The translations under genes and the position numbers were made by a program. This document shows positions 36,131 through 48,431 of a DNA stretch of 64,000 nucleotides, piece after piece (positions within the stretch are counted from its first letter, which is position 1; each line of letters starts with the position of its first letter). The notes beneath the pieces are model-generated. The model saw only the letters and a list, made by a program, of their open reading frames with translations. It ran no database searches and was not told where the DNA came from. This DNA is from Sipunculus nudus (taxonomy: Eukaryota > Annelida > Sipuncula > Golfingiida > Sipunculidae). The stretch is from contig CM049320.1 in the NCBI GenBank assembly GCA_026874595.1, positions 7,319,464 through 7,383,463 on the forward strand. Direction: 5' to 3'.

Positions 36131-36752
36131 ATAACAGTATTTAAACAAAAATTAGCTGGGATGCTCGTTTTCCTCTTTATTCGACTATATTTGACTTATG
36201 TAGGATGACTGGTTATCAAACTTTGATAGATACGGTAACATTTACCTATCATATGTATGGATCTGATTTTGTTAGATTCCTAATTAAGACTGACAGATTA
36301 TCCAGTGCGAAGGCATTTCTTTGAAAAGTTAAAAGTCTATGAAAATGTACGTTGGTAATAAGGATGAGCTGCAACTCGTTTACAGCAGGAAACCAGTCAT
36401 TGGCTTCTTTTTTCAAGATAACAATGGCTCAGGATATATTTTTAGAATGAATCGAAAGGTACACATTACCCGTTGTCTCCAAAGTTAACGTTCTTGTCAC
36501 ATGTATGAATATGTTTACATTTGCAATGTAATGTTTTACATTGGGACGTGCTACTAGTACCTCATTTAACTGACAATTACCAATAACCATAAAATATAAA
36601 TTTGGCTGCGTAATGGTATACATAGTAGCAAGCCATGTCAGGATGCTATTCAGCATTGTATAATAATGCAGCTAAACATTGTAACATTCAAGCTTAAACC
36701 CGATACAACCTATACCCACCTGAAGGAAAGTCAACCTGAAAGAGTTTTCTTA

Positions 36753-37958
36753 TCAAAGATAATCGAGCTTTGCGTGTCCTTCATAATACACTTCTGCTGG
36801 GGTACAATCCTTTTCATTCCAAAATTGGTCTATGTTTTCATAGACTTTGTGAAAGTTTTCATGGGTGTGTAGAAATTCACATAAGTCACAAATACCTGTT
36901 CCCTTTATTTGCACATCATAATATTGTTTCCATTCAAAATATTGATTGTATAATGTTGTATTGGAATCAAGAAGTTTTAGGTATGCGGCTAGCTCAGACG
37001 GGGATTTAAAATCTGTAATATCGATGAATGAATGATTTGGAAGATATTTCTTGTAATCATAACCGCCCAGGACGACGGGCACCACATTCAGCTTAAGAAT
37101 TCTCCAGAGTTTCTCTGATGCGTAATCTTTACAAATACCGTTCTCAAATGAAAGGTAAAATTTGTATCTGGCGTTCAGCATGGAATGGCAGAGGATTCTA
37201 TCATCACAGGACAGCGTGCCACACCTTCCGTATATATCTACGTCTATATGCTTCGCAAGTTCCTCGACGTATTTCTCTCGGTGACTCTTTGTAACACAAT
37301 GGCTTACAAACCATGCGACAAGTTTAGTTTTGCCTTTTGAATTATCAACCAATTTCCTTTCAGGAACATTACCTTTTAGCTTTCTCAATGACCCGTAAGG
37401 AATATAAATATCAGAATCATGACTGTATGTCTGTGTTAGGTTAAATATCCCATTGTACTGCGTTAACGGAATGGGGGTTCTCAAGGGGGACTCCCTGTTA
37501 TAAAACACAAATAACTGGTTCGGATGACGGAATTTTGGGATCTCGTCAACAGATGTTATATTGAACATGTTAACTATCACTGCATTGCTGCGGTTTATTT
37601 GTGAACGATCATTTGTTGTTTCACAGTCCCTGAACTTACAATTATTACGGCGGAAGGCTTCTTGTCCAAACCCGAAACCAAATGATTTGTCCTTGTAGTA
37701 AGCTGTCCAGAACAATATTTTCTTTATTCCTTTCTTACCTATGAGCCCAGTCGTAGGGTTATTTAAAAAAATATGCTCTGAGATAGTTGATCCCTTGTCT
37801 GGCAGGTTAGTCAATGGATTTTTGCCCCGAGACAGAACTGTAGCTTCGTATCCAATATGTCGATGTTTAGGCAGACAACAGGTCAAATTTAAATACAAAA
37901 GCCCTGCACAATACAGTATGCTAACACATATTAGCAGCATATACATTTTAAAAACCAT
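36753..37958 (-). CDS. Alpha-1,3-fucosyltransferase (GT10), intact copy
   Basis: The protein has 401 residues and would transfer fucose from GDP-fucose to a glycan GlcNAc (alpha-1,3 linkage is inferred from the family). It is a type II Golgi-type protein: short N-terminus, hydrophobic anchor at residues 5-25, a stem to about 75, then the catalytic domain. Visible motifs are Glu-Ser-Pro in FYNRESP (154-158), SDIYIPYGS (182-190), the GDP-fucose site FENG...DYASEKL (271-284), PVVLGGYDY (294-302) and DFKSP (316-320). Conserved C-terminal cysteines include C357-x2-C360. N-glycosylation sequons include NRS, NIT, NLT, NHS and NTT. The Met start directly precedes the anchor; upstream in frame is a stop (TAA). 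A CCTTTACAACAG word ending at 38,019 could be a 3' splice site of a 5'-leader intron. No intron lies within the frame. Confidence 0.92.
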   Translation of the reverse strand: MVFKMYMLLICVSILYCAGLLYLNLTCCLPKHRHIGYEATVLSRGKNPLTNLPDKGSTISEHIFLNNPTTGLIGKKGIKKILFWTAYYKDKSFGFGFGQEAFRRNNCKFRDCETTNDRSQINRSNAVIVNMFNITSVDEIPKFRHPNQLFVFYNRESPLRTPIPLTQYNGIFNLTQTYSHDSDIYIPYGSLRKLKGNVPERKLVDNSKGKTKLVAWFVSHCVTKSHREKYVEELAKHIDVDIYGRCGTLSCDDRILCHSMLNARYKFYLSFENGICKDYASEKLWRILKLNVVPVVLGGYDYKKYLPNHSFIDITDFKSPSELAAYLKLLDSNTTLYNQYFEWKQYYDVQIKGTGICDLCEFLHTHENFHKVYENIDQFWNEKDCTPAEVYYEGHAKLDYL

Positions 37959-38330
37959 CTTCCTTTATTTAAGTGGGCCTTGTCCTGTTTTAGAATATCG
38001 TGTTTCAAACGACCTGACCTGTTGTAAAGGCACAGACAGCTTTGTTTCGTAACACTTTGTAACGTTATTTTCCCATTGCTGAGATATAAATATTTGCTGA
38101 AGCGTCGCATGCTTGGTAACCCATGTATATGAACATGGTTGTGTTCTCTCAGTTTGCGATCAGGCAGATGCTGATCATTCTAGCTGATCAAGACGCATAC
38201 TATAGATTAGTTCATGACAGTGGAATAAAAACAATTTTTTAACATTATATCTTTTGTTACAGACCTTCCTTTGTTAGGTTGTGATAAATTCAGTGATAGT
38301 TTTGATCAACGGTATGCAGCTGCATATAAA
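37959..38330. other. Upstream region of the intact fucosyltransferase gene
   Basis: This is conserved upstream of all close copies (25,431-25,533; 48,432-48,770; inverted 40,000-40,300). A pyrimidine-rich stretch plus CAG on the minus strand, ending at 38,019, resembles a splice acceptor in every copy. No convincing TATA box was identified. Confidence 0.45.
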
Positions 38331-39016
38331 TATTACAGGTATCTGTTTTATTGTTCGCAGTTTTTTACATGTGTCTGTTGACATTCTGATTCGTGTAGCG
38401 CAGGCATAGTTCGTTGCTATGGTTCGTTGTTTGGACGCTGGCTCGCGTGTGGGTCTGAAGCGTAGAGACACAGCGTTCTTTTATTGTTCTAGATGTTTCA
38501 TGTCTGTTCATGTGCGAGTGTATTGTTTTTTCGAGTTTTCCATTTTTAGAATTTTCGGGTCAGAAGCAATAAATAGGGGATGTGCTTAGAGCCGGCGGAA
38601 AGGAAAATACTACTTTCTCGTCAGTTTTGGGACATTTTCCAGTTATTGCAGTGGTCTCAGATATTCAACGGACTTAATATAGATTTAATACGGACTGTCT
38701 TCACTTTGCCTTTGGATTATTACTATTTACATGGTTTGGTGCTGTTAAAGGACTCTTGCTGAGCTTTGACAGTGGTTGTGTCCAGAAATCAAACCCTAGG
38801 ATCCGGAAACTCTGGTACTGTACATTTCATTGCTATACTGTGTAATTGTATTGATTTTGTGTATTCTAATGTTAGAATTGTTCTAAGAATAAAATGTAAT
38901 TATTTGTTAACAAAAAAACACTTATTTCTTTATTCATTCCGCTAGACATTTCACTCTACCTACCAACTTTGTGCTCCTCATGATTACCTGATTTGTTGTT
39001 ATAAGGTTTCGTAACA
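38331..39016 (+). mobile_element. Solo LTR of a Ty3/Gypsy element
   Basis: The block interrupts the sequence that is continuous (inverted) around 39,930-39,960. Its core matches the LTR at 48,831-49,438. It carries a TATA-like AATAAATAG at 38,568-38,576, AATAAA at 38,888-38,893 and an end reading TTTCGTAACA at 39,016. The TGTAGCG start is near 38,394; about 60 bases before it also belong to the insertion. No internal region follows, so it is probably a solo LTR left by recombination. Confidence 0.72.
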
Positions 39017-40302
39017 CATAGCAGTGATATTCTAATGGAGATAATAACATTTTATTTAGGCTGCCCATTTGTTTTAAATTATATCTGTGGGAAATATTCT
39101 GCAAGAAACTTTATCATTGAGATGATGAAGTTGATTTCACTCTTTAAATGCTCTTTGTCCGTTTATTCACATGGTGATATTTTGTACAAACACGTTTTAA
39201 GAGCCAATGATTTAGCAGCCTTTATTCATAGTGTACTATTTTTACAGAGTATGTGTAAAATATTTTCATTTCCCTGCTGTTATGGGCAATTTACAATCTA
39301 AGAAGTGGAAACATCTTAATAAGTCGTAATATAAAGAAACATCCTGTTGAAACGTATGCATCCGATATAGGTCTTCCTATACTTCTTACTTCTCTGAATT
39401 CCAGGCAGCCCTTTGTGATTGTACCTATCTATGATTAACTGTGACCGGGTAAAGTTATAACGTTTAGGACAGTCTTGCTCTTTTAGTATTCGTAATAAAT
39501 ATTTATCATTACTGATCCGGTTTGCAATGATGGATAGAGTGAGATTACTGAATTTCCTTACAAATGTTTCACCAAACAAAGTAGTAAACACTGCCTTATT
39601 GATATGTTTCTACATTCCAACATATTTCTCACGCATATCTAAAACCCGACTTGTGCTCCTTAATTATAAAGCAAGGTGTGGCTATGGCCATTTCGAGGCC
39701 GGGAAAGCGAGTGATGGGCCGATGGCATAAACAGTATCTTTGTAGAGATTTGCCTATGATATGTTTGTACAAAATATCACCATGTGAATAATCGGACAAA
39801 GAGCATTTAGAGAGTGAAATCAACTTCATCATTTCAATGATAAAGTTTCTTGAAGAATATTTCCCACAGATATGATTTAAAACATATGGGCAGCGTAAAT
39901 ATAGATGTTATTATCTCTATCAAAATATCACTATTATGATTTATATGCAGTTGCGCAAAAACTATCATGAAAGTTATCAGAACCTAACAAAGGAAGGTCT
40001 GTAACATAAGCTACAATGTTAACAATGGCTTTTGTTACACTGTAATGAATCCTCTATGATTTGCTTCATGATCGGCTTGAATGATCAGCACCTGCCTCGT
40101 CACAAACTCAGACAACACAACCATGTTCATATACATGTCTTACTAAGCATATGACGCTTCAGTAAATATTCATATCTCAGCAATGGGAAAATAATGTAAG
40201 AAAGTCTTCCACAACAAAACTGTCTGTGCCTTTACAACAGGTGAGGTCGTTGAAAAACGATATTCTAAAACAAGACAAGGGCCACCTAAATACAGGAAGA
40301 TG

Positions 40303-41474
40303 GTTATTAAAATGTACAGGCTGCTAATATGTGTTCGCATATACTATATTGTGCGGGGTGTTTGTATTTGAATTCGACCGGTTGTCTGCCTAAACAACTG
40401 TCTCGGGGTAAAATGACATGGACTAACTTGACGAGGGGGCAACTATCTCAGAGCATAAACCATTTAATAACTCTACGACCGGGCTCAAAGGTAAGTAATT
40501 AATAAAGAAAATATTGTTCTGGACAGCTAAGCACTATGACAAATCAGCTGGTTTCGGGTTTGGGCAAGAAGCCTTCCGCCGTAATAATTGTAAGTTCAGG
40601 GACTGTGAAACAACAGTGCTCGTTCAAAAATAAACCGCAGCAATGCAGTGATAGGTAACATGTTCAATATAGATCTGTTGAGGAGATGCCAAAGTTCCAT
40701 CATCCAAACCAGGTATTTCTGTTTTTTTACTAAGGATTCCCCCTTGAAAACCCCCGGTCCGTTAACGCAATACAATGGGATCTTTAACCTAACACATACA
40801 TATAGTCATGATTCCGATATTTATATTCCTTAGGGATCATTGAGAAAGCTTATGGGGAATGTTCCTGAAAGGAAATTGATTGATTATTCAAAAGGCAAGA
40901 CTAAACTTGTCGCATGGGTTGTAAGCAAATGTCCAACAAAGAGCCACCTAGGGGAATACGTCAAGGAACTTGCAAAGCGTATAGACGTGGATATATACGG
41001 AAGGTGTGGCGCGCTGTACTGCGATGACAGAACATTCTGCCATTCCATGCTGAACGCCACATACAAATTTTACCTTTCATTCGAGGACAGTATTTGTAAA
41101 GATTACGCATTAGAGAAACTTTGGAGAATTCTTAAACTGAATGTGGTGCCCGTCGTCCTTGACGGGTATGATTAGAAGAAATATCTGCCAAATCAATCAT
41201 TCATCGATATTACAGATTTTAAATCCCCGTCTAAACTAGCCGCATGTCTAAAACTTCTCGATTTGAATACTACATTGTACAATCAATATTTTGAATGGAC
41301 AATATTATGATGTGCAAGTAAAGGGAACAGGTATTTGTGACATGTGAATTTCTGCACACCCATGAAAACTTTCACAAAGTCTATGAAAACATAGACCAAT
41401 TTTGGAATGAAAAGGGTTGTACCCCAGCAGAAGTGTATTATGAAGGACACGCAAAGCTCAAATATCATTGATAA
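40303..41474 (+). pseudogene. GT10 fucosyltransferase pseudogene, inverted copy
   Basis: Homology to the intact gene runs from the Met/anchor at about 40,303 to the end at 41,474. Damage visible includes several frame changes between 40,330 and 40,640 (anchor and stem unreadable in one frame), a stop replacing the Tyr of IPYGS at 40,831-40,833, a stop after DGYD at about 41,173-41,175, and frame changes near 41,300 and 41,340. The middle is open as 111 codons (40,840-41,175) with FEDSICKDYALEKL, whose Asn-to-Asp change touches the donor motif. A clear pseudogene. Its 5' leader has TAC where the intact copy has TAA, as in the 47.2-kb gene. Confidence 0.92.
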
Positions 41475-41525
41475 GAAAACCCCTTCAGGTTGATTTTTCA
41501 GATAGGTATACATTTTATCTGGTTT

Positions 41526-44500
41526 AAGCTGCAGTGAAGAAACCATTTTCAGCGCAGGTGTTACAGTTTGTTTGGTGTATGTATATGCACACTTTTCGTA
41601 CCATGTTATTCTAAAAGGATTTCCTGAGCCATTGTTACCTTGATAAAAAGAAAGAAGCTAATGACTTGTTTCCTGCTGTACACGAGTTGCAGTTCATTCT
41701 TATAGCCAATTTTAATTTCCATAGACTTTTAACTGTCAAAGAGGAATGCTTTCACTGGATAATCTGTCAGTCTTAATTAAGAATCTAACAAAAATCAGAT
41801 CCATACATATAATGGTTAAATGTTTCCGTATCTATGAAAGTTGTAGAACCATTCATCTAACAGAAGTCGAACAAAGTCGAATGTAGAAGAAAACAAGCAT
41901 CCCAGCTAAATTTGTTTAAAATGTTGTTATATGGAGATATAAACTTAAAACTTTGAGGCATGTCATTTTTTTGTCATTTTGATAGAAATTTCAATTTGAA
42001 CAGTTTTTTTTATACATACTTAAATCTGACTCAAAACTGCATCTGGTAATTAGGCGCAGTCAATTTACATCTGCCCTCTATCAATCTACACTAGACCATT
42101 CGAGGTATTTGTAGTACACTGTTAACCACTAGGCCTAGAGTAATACACCTAAGCTCCCATACCATTACTAATAACACGTGCTTCTATTAAATCTTTAAAC
42201 ATACTGGCCTCTTTTCAAAGACTAAACTAAATTCCAATATACTTGCAAAAATGACCTGATCAGTCCCGAATAAGAATCTGGATACCAAAAGTCCTTTTCT
42301 GGTCATAGATTAAAACATAGACCTATACGGTCAATTGTTGCTGAGATATTGCTTAACACGTATGAAAGCAAATTTTGCTATAGCATCTAGCATTATAGCT
42401 AGAGCCAACCATGGCTCGGGTTATGGACTCCCATATATTTTGTTCAATGTCAACACGCATGGGGAAAAATCGTCAAATCCAACTGCAAACATAAGTATTT
42501 TTCTCTATGTATAATGGCTAATACTGGTAATTGCGTTGACAGACAAGAAAGAACTATTTCGAAACGATGCCAATTGTGTCCTAAGGGGATTTTTTCTACA
42601 TTGTCTTGTTTTTGCGAAAGATCTATCACAGCGGCACAGTCCAGAGTTCATCCGTCCCTCCGACGTGTGGGGTGGATCACTACTAGAACAAGATCAAGAA
42701 ATATCCTAGTTATCACATGGTCAATTGATGCCAGTTGACTCATTATAACTTTGTGGCATTTCAGTGAAATTTCTGATACCTTTACATCATTCAATTTCTC
42801 CTCTCCTGTGGAAGACTACACGGATCTTGCGTTTATATCCAGGTTATTATTCGTTACATTTTGGATAATTTAGACTGTTCCGCCTGTCTACAACTTCACA
42901 TTTATGTTGTCTTCCAATTACGATGAAACGACACTGACAAAAAAGGATTAACTTGACCTCTACAGTTGGGCTTGGTGGTGTATCGGTCATACGATTGCGC
43001 GGCTTTATTGTTAATCAATGTTATTTTATTTGAGTACAAAAGCTCTGCAGCATAATGCAAGCCTACACCTATCATCAGAATGTGCTTTTAAATGACCATC
43101 TTCCTGGATAATGATTGGAGTTGTGCTGTTGTAGAAAATATTTTTTTACCTCAAACGACAGTACCTGTTGAAACGGTAAAGTTTAGTTATTGATACACCG
43201 GCAGTCTTTCTGTGAAAGCTTTGTTTGGCTGTTATGTTTTAGTGGTAAAATCTGAATATTTAGTGAACCGTCGCATGCATGTTCAAACATTATCATGCAG
43301 TTGGTTGTGTTGTCGGAGTTTGTGGTCAGCGAGGTGAATGGATCATCAAAGTTGGTCATCAAGTAGGTTTACAACGTTGATGTAAATGTAAAATCTTTTG
43401 ATGAAATAAGATTTTCGGTACACAACAGTTTTTTTCAGAAAAATTTAGAAATACTAAATGAGGCGAATTACACTATTCGTATATTCTGTGTATTTTCATC
43501 ATTTAACAAGGGGATTCTGTTGACATCACCCCAGTTTCTTTGCTTTAAGCTTTTAATGTAAACACCGGATGAGATGAACATACTGGTTGTAGTGTGGAGT
43601 AGTAGAGTGAGCCCATGGATATAATAGGGCATGTAAAAAAACATGATGATCTGGTGTCATTATGTTGGGAATCCATCAGTTCACGCACATTTTATGCGCA
43701 AATGTGTACCTTTTAGCATATTTAGCACTTAAGAATTTTCGATTAATGCACAGGGGTGTTAGTTGTTTCTTTTAGGTAAAGACTGATATTATAATGAGTG
43801 AAACCTTTTCGTTTAGCCCTTCAATAAGGGCCGTATGTTGTAGTTCCGTAGGCGAAAAAAAGGGTGGATTGAGATATAGTTGGTGGTTTAACTGCATGGC
43901 ACCCTTAATCCATATGGGATATAATTAGTCTGGGTTAAGTCCGCGGACTGTGTGCAAAATAGTTAGACATTCTGAGGGGTAGTCTAAAGGTGGACTAACT
44001 TCAAAGCAAACACAATATCAGCCAAACCTTTCCCTATTAGAAGATCCTAAAGCAATAATAAACTTCAAAACCAAGAAAAAGATATACCGGTGGTGAAAGT
44101 ATAAACACTCGCATCTTGCCGGTTAGGTTTTACGATGAGGAATAATAACACTATGTTTTACAAGGACAACAGCATTATTATTGCCAAGATATAAGGTTTG
44201 CCTGCTTTAGTTTATTTTCAAAACAACATTTAAAGATAAGATTTATTCTAATCATACGAAAACCTGGCTGAATAACTTAGACGTAGAAATGCTGTTCTTT
44301 AAGAATGATATAAAGGGATAATTAGTATTAATGAGCAGCATTCTCTGTTGATAGTAACGATTGATAAACAGTGATAAACAAAATATGAATAATTATCACT
44401 GCCAAATTTATTATACGAGGTCAAAAAATGAGAAGTTGTGATTTTGCAGCATTGAAGTTGCAGACCAAAAGAAGCGCTACAAGTAGATACAGACCAGGAC

Positions 44501-45356
44501 AAGTCTTGCAATAGATATGGACCAGGACAAGATTGGCCGATAGGCTTTTATAGGTAGGAAATGTCAAATATTTTATGAACATATAACAAAACCTGAGCAG
44601 GATATTGCCTGTAATTAATCTAAATGTAAGGAGTGTCAGGATTTGTCTGACATCTTAAATAAACGTTAACAGGAAATGGATTGATAAATATTGTGTAATT
44701 TTATGCTATACACAAATATTTTCAAAAATACCATTCCATACATATAATTTATTGTGTTTCGTTTACTTAACTAATCTGCCGAATGATACATTATAAAAAC
44801 CTAAACATTTAAATACCCAGAAAATTCCAAATTTGGAAATACCCGAGACTGGGGAATAAAATGATGGAGAGCTGAGGAATAAACTATATTAATTTTATTA
44901 GTCTGCTTCAGACTACCAGGAACCAAACGTATCGACAAATAAAGTCCGTTGAAAACTGTTACTGTCGCCTGTGCTGCTGTCGAGGCTAATGAATTTTGTA
45001 TCTAACATTAAAGAGAAAGTGATAGATGTTAATGACTGCGCATGAATACCAGATGCAGTTTGGAGTCAGGTTTTAATTATTTATAAATAAAACTCTGTTC
45101 AAAATTCAAAAAAGAAATTTCTATTAAAATGTTAAATGAAAATAACATGTAAAATAATAAAACAAAAGCATTAACGTTTAAAAAAAGAAACACAATTATC
45201 TACAAAATAATTGTGATACATTGTGTAATTCATCCAAGTAAGGTGCATATTTAACATATGAAATAAAAAATCTTAAGCTTAAAATAAAATAAATTTTACA
45301 TTTTACTACCAACATTCAACATAAATAATCTTTTACACATACACATATAACAATAA
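41526..45356. repeat. Repeat-unit flanking modules in copy B, no gene
   Basis: This matches 1-3,798 over its whole length with scattered substitutions and small indels. It therefore contains the same inverted downstream piece (41,526-41,950), the 42,000-43,380 module and the 44,290-45,150 module. No gene is recognised. Confidence 0.75.
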
Positions 45357-47252
45357 GTGAAACATTCTTTCAGAATGATATAAAGGGATAATTGCTATTA
45401 ATGAGCAGCATTCTCTGTTGATGGTAAAATTGATGGACAGATAAACAGTGATAAACGAAATATGAATATTGATCACTGCAAAATGTATTATACGAGGTTG
45501 TAAAATGAGTGATTTTGCAGCATTGAAGTTGCCGACCAAGAGCTACAAGTAGACACAGATAAGGACAAGACTTGCAATATATATGGACCAGGACAAGTAT
45601 TGCTGATTGGCTTTAATATGTAGGAAATAATGAATATTTTATGAATATATAATTAAACCTGAGCAAGATATTGCCTGTAATCTAAATATACTTAGTAAGG
45701 AGCGTCAGGATTTGTCTGACATCTTAAAGAAATATTAACAGGAAAATGATTGAGAAATATTGTATATTTTTTATGCTATAAATAATTATTTTCAAAAATA
45801 CCATTACATACATACATTTTCTCGTGTTTCGTAAACTAAAATATTCTGCTGATTGATGTATTAATGCAACAGCCTGCTTGAGCCTACCTGGATCCAAAGG
45901 TATCGCCGAACACAGCTAGTGAGTTGTACGCTGCTACTGTCGCCTGTGTTCCTGTCCAAGCTAATGACTTTGAATCTAACATTAAAAGCTAAGGACAGAT
46001 GTTAATGACTGCGCTTGAATACCACATGCAGTTTTGGAGTCAGATTTAAGAATGTATAAAAAAAACTCAAACTGAAATTTCTACTAAAATGACAAACCAT
46101 TTACTTTCAATGATGTGTTTCCATTAAAACAATTAATTTTTAAAGTATATGTAAAGTACATTTCGCATGCAAATCATATAAAAATAGTTTTAAAGTTTAC
46201 ACATAATGAATCATAGGGTCTTGAAGGTCTTTAATTGCAAATTTCTGGAATTTCAGCCTTCGAATTCAAATGCATAGGAATATTTTGATACTAATTTCGT
46301 TGAAAAACTAGCAAGTCTCCTTTGATGCAGCATGATTATCACCTGTGCCTTTGATAAAACATTAATTTCAGTTGAATTTTACAAGTATCACTATATACCA
46401 ATCAAGGTACTCTTCAACATTCATATGATTAAATGATATATCAAAATATGAACTGAATTAAGCATAATAACATTATAATATGTGACACACACACATGTTT
46501 ATTAATATACACACTGTACGAACACTATGAACAGCATAAGTTAGTCTTTAACCTTTTTGACCTTTCAACAAATGACTTAAACTTATTATATATTGCACTG
46601 TCTGCCTCAGGTTTTAAGTGTATGTCTATATGTAACAGTATTTAAAAAAATTAGCAGGGATGCTCGTTTTCCTCTTTATTCGACTATATTTGACTTATGT
46701 AGGATGACTGGTTATCAAACTTTGATAGATCCGGTAACATTTACCTATCATATGTATGGATCTGATTTTTGTTAGATTCCTAATTAAGACTGACAGATTA
46801 TCCAGTGCGAAGGCATTCCTCCTTGAAAAGTTAAAAGTCTATGAAAATTTACGTTGGTATAAGGATGAGCTGCATCTCGTTTACAGCAGGAAACCAGTCA
46901 TTGGCTTCTTTTTTCAAGATAACAATGGCTCAGGATATATTTTAAAAATGAATCGAAAGGTACACATTACCCGTTGTCTCCAAAGTTTACGTTCTTGTGA
47001 CATGTATAAATATGTTTACATTTGCAATGTAATGTTTTATATTGGGACGTGCGACTAGTACCTCATTTAACTGACAAATACCAATAACCATAAAACATAA
47101 ATTTGGCTGCGTAATGGTATACATAGTAGCAAGCCATGTCAGGATGCTGTTTAGCATTGTATAATAATGCAGCTAAACATTGTAACATTCCAGCTTAAAC
47201 CCGATACAACCTATACCCACCTGAAAAAAGTCAACCTGAAAGAGTTTTCTTA
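45357..47252. repeat. Downstream modules of the third fucosyltransferase copy
   Basis: This matches 34,795-36,752. A stretch of about 100 bases present at 35,945-36,040 is missing here near 46,535. No gene is recognised; the open frames at 46,593-47,058 are in non-coding flank shared with the other copies. Confidence 0.7.
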
Positions 47253-48431
47253 TCAAAGATAATCGAGCTTTGCGTGTCCTTCATAATACACTTCTGCTGG
47301 GGTACAATCCTTTTCATTCCAAAATTGGTCTATATTTTCATAGACTTTATGAAAGTTGTCATGGGTGTGTAGAAATTCACATAAGTCACAAATACCTGTT
47401 CCCTTTATTTGCACATCATAATATTGTTTCCATTCAAAATATTGATTGTACAATGTAGTATTGGAATTAAGAAGTTTTAGGTATGCGGCTAACTCAGACG
47501 GGGATTTAAAATCTGTAATATCGATGAATGAATGATTTGGAAGATATTTCTTGTAATCATAACCGCCCAGGACGATGGGCACCACATTCAGCTTAAGAAT
47601 TCTCCAGAGTTTCTCTGATGCGTAATCTTTACAAATACCGTTCTCAAATGAAAGGTAAAATTTGTATCTGGCGTTCAGCATGGAATGGCAGAGGATTCTA
47701 TCATCACAGGACAGCGTGCCACACCTTCCGTATATATCTACGTCTATATGCTTCGCAAGTTCCTCGACGTATTTCTCTCGGTGACTCTTTGTGACACAAT
47801 GGCTTACAAACCATGCGACAAGTTTAGTTTTGCCTTTTGAATTATCAACCAATTTCCTTTCAGGAACATTCCCTTTTAGCTTTCTCAATGACCCGTAAGG
47901 AATATAAATATCAGAATCATGACTGTATGTCTGTGTTAGGTTAAATATCCCATTGTACTGCGTTAACGGACCGGGGGTTCTCAAGGGGGACTCCTTGATA
48001 TAAAACACAAATAACTGGTTCGGATGACGGAATTTTGGGATCTCCTCAACAGATTTTATATTGAACATGCTAACTATCACTGCATTGCTGCGGTTTATTT
48101 GTGAACGATCATTTGTTGTTTCACAGTCCCTGAACGTACAATTATTACGGCGGAAGGCTTCTTGTCCAAATCCGAAACCAAATGATTTGTCCTTGTAGTA
48201 AGCTGTCCAGAACAATATTTTCTTTATTCCTTTCTTACCTTTGAGCCCAGTCGAAGGGTTATTTAAAAGTTTATGCTCTGAGATAGTTGATCCCTTGTCT
48301 GGCAAGTTAGGCCATGTCATTATACCCCAAGACAGTGGTTTAGGCAGACAACCGGTCGATTTGAAATACAAACACACTGCACAATACAGTATGCCAACAC
48401 ATATTAGCAGCATGTACCTTTTAATGGCCAT
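47253..48431 (-). CDS. Alpha-1,3-fucosyltransferase (GT10), second intact copy
   Basis: From the Met at 48,431 the protein has 392 residues and follows the 36.7-kb enzyme throughout the catalytic domain: the Glu-Ser-Pro site, SDIYIPYGS, FENGICKDYASEKL, DFKSP and the CxxC tail are all kept. The difference is in the stem. About 18 residues after the anchor are replaced by a shorter, unrelated-looking stretch (PLSWGIMTWP), and a few anchor residues differ. The frame is open upstream to 48,548, adding 39 residues, because TAA of the other copy is TAC here. I prefer 48,431, since the extra part covers what looks like untranslated leader and a possible splice acceptor. Expected to be a Golgi type II enzyme with the same reaction as its paralogue. 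Confidence 0.9.
   Translation of the reverse strand: MAIKRYMLLICVGILYCAVCLYFKSTGCLPKPLSWGIMTWPNLPDKGSTISEHKLLNNPSTGLKGKKGIKKILFWTAYYKDKSFGFGFGQEAFRRNNCTFRDCETTNDRSQINRSNAVIVSMFNIKSVEEIPKFRHPNQLFVFYIKESPLRTPGPLTQYNGIFNLTQTYSHDSDIYIPYGSLRKLKGNVPERKLVDNSKGKTKLVAWFVSHCVTKSHREKYVEELAKHIDVDIYGRCGTLSCDDRILCHSMLNARYKFYLSFENGICKDYASEKLWRILKLNVVPIVLGGYDYKKYLPNHSFIDITDFKSPSELAAYLKLLNSNTTLYNQYFEWKQYYDVQIKGTGICDLCEFLHTHDNFHKVYENIDQFWNEKDCTPAEVYYEGHAKLDYL

Larger units (their letters stand above)
34795..38940. repeat. Fucosyltransferase-bearing duplication, copy C (partner 45,357-49,420)
   Basis: About 4.1 kb, including the downstream module, the gene, its upstream region and the LTR at the right end, recurs at 45,357-49,420 in the same orientation. 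The LTR starts at the same upstream phrase (TGCATATAAATATTACAGG) in both, so the LTR element was in place before this duplication. Confidence 0.88.
38099..41900. repeat. Head-to-head inverted duplication of the fucosyltransferase unit
   Basis: The left arm (about 36,130-39,193, minus-strand gene) and the right arm (about 39,762-41,900, plus-strand pseudogene) are reverse complements. They are separated by a spacer of about 570 bp (39,194-39,761) that resembles 32,640-33,190. The left arm carries the solo LTR at 38,331-39,016, which the right arm lacks. The two gene copies are divergent and share the central region as common upstream sequence. Confidence 0.85.
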
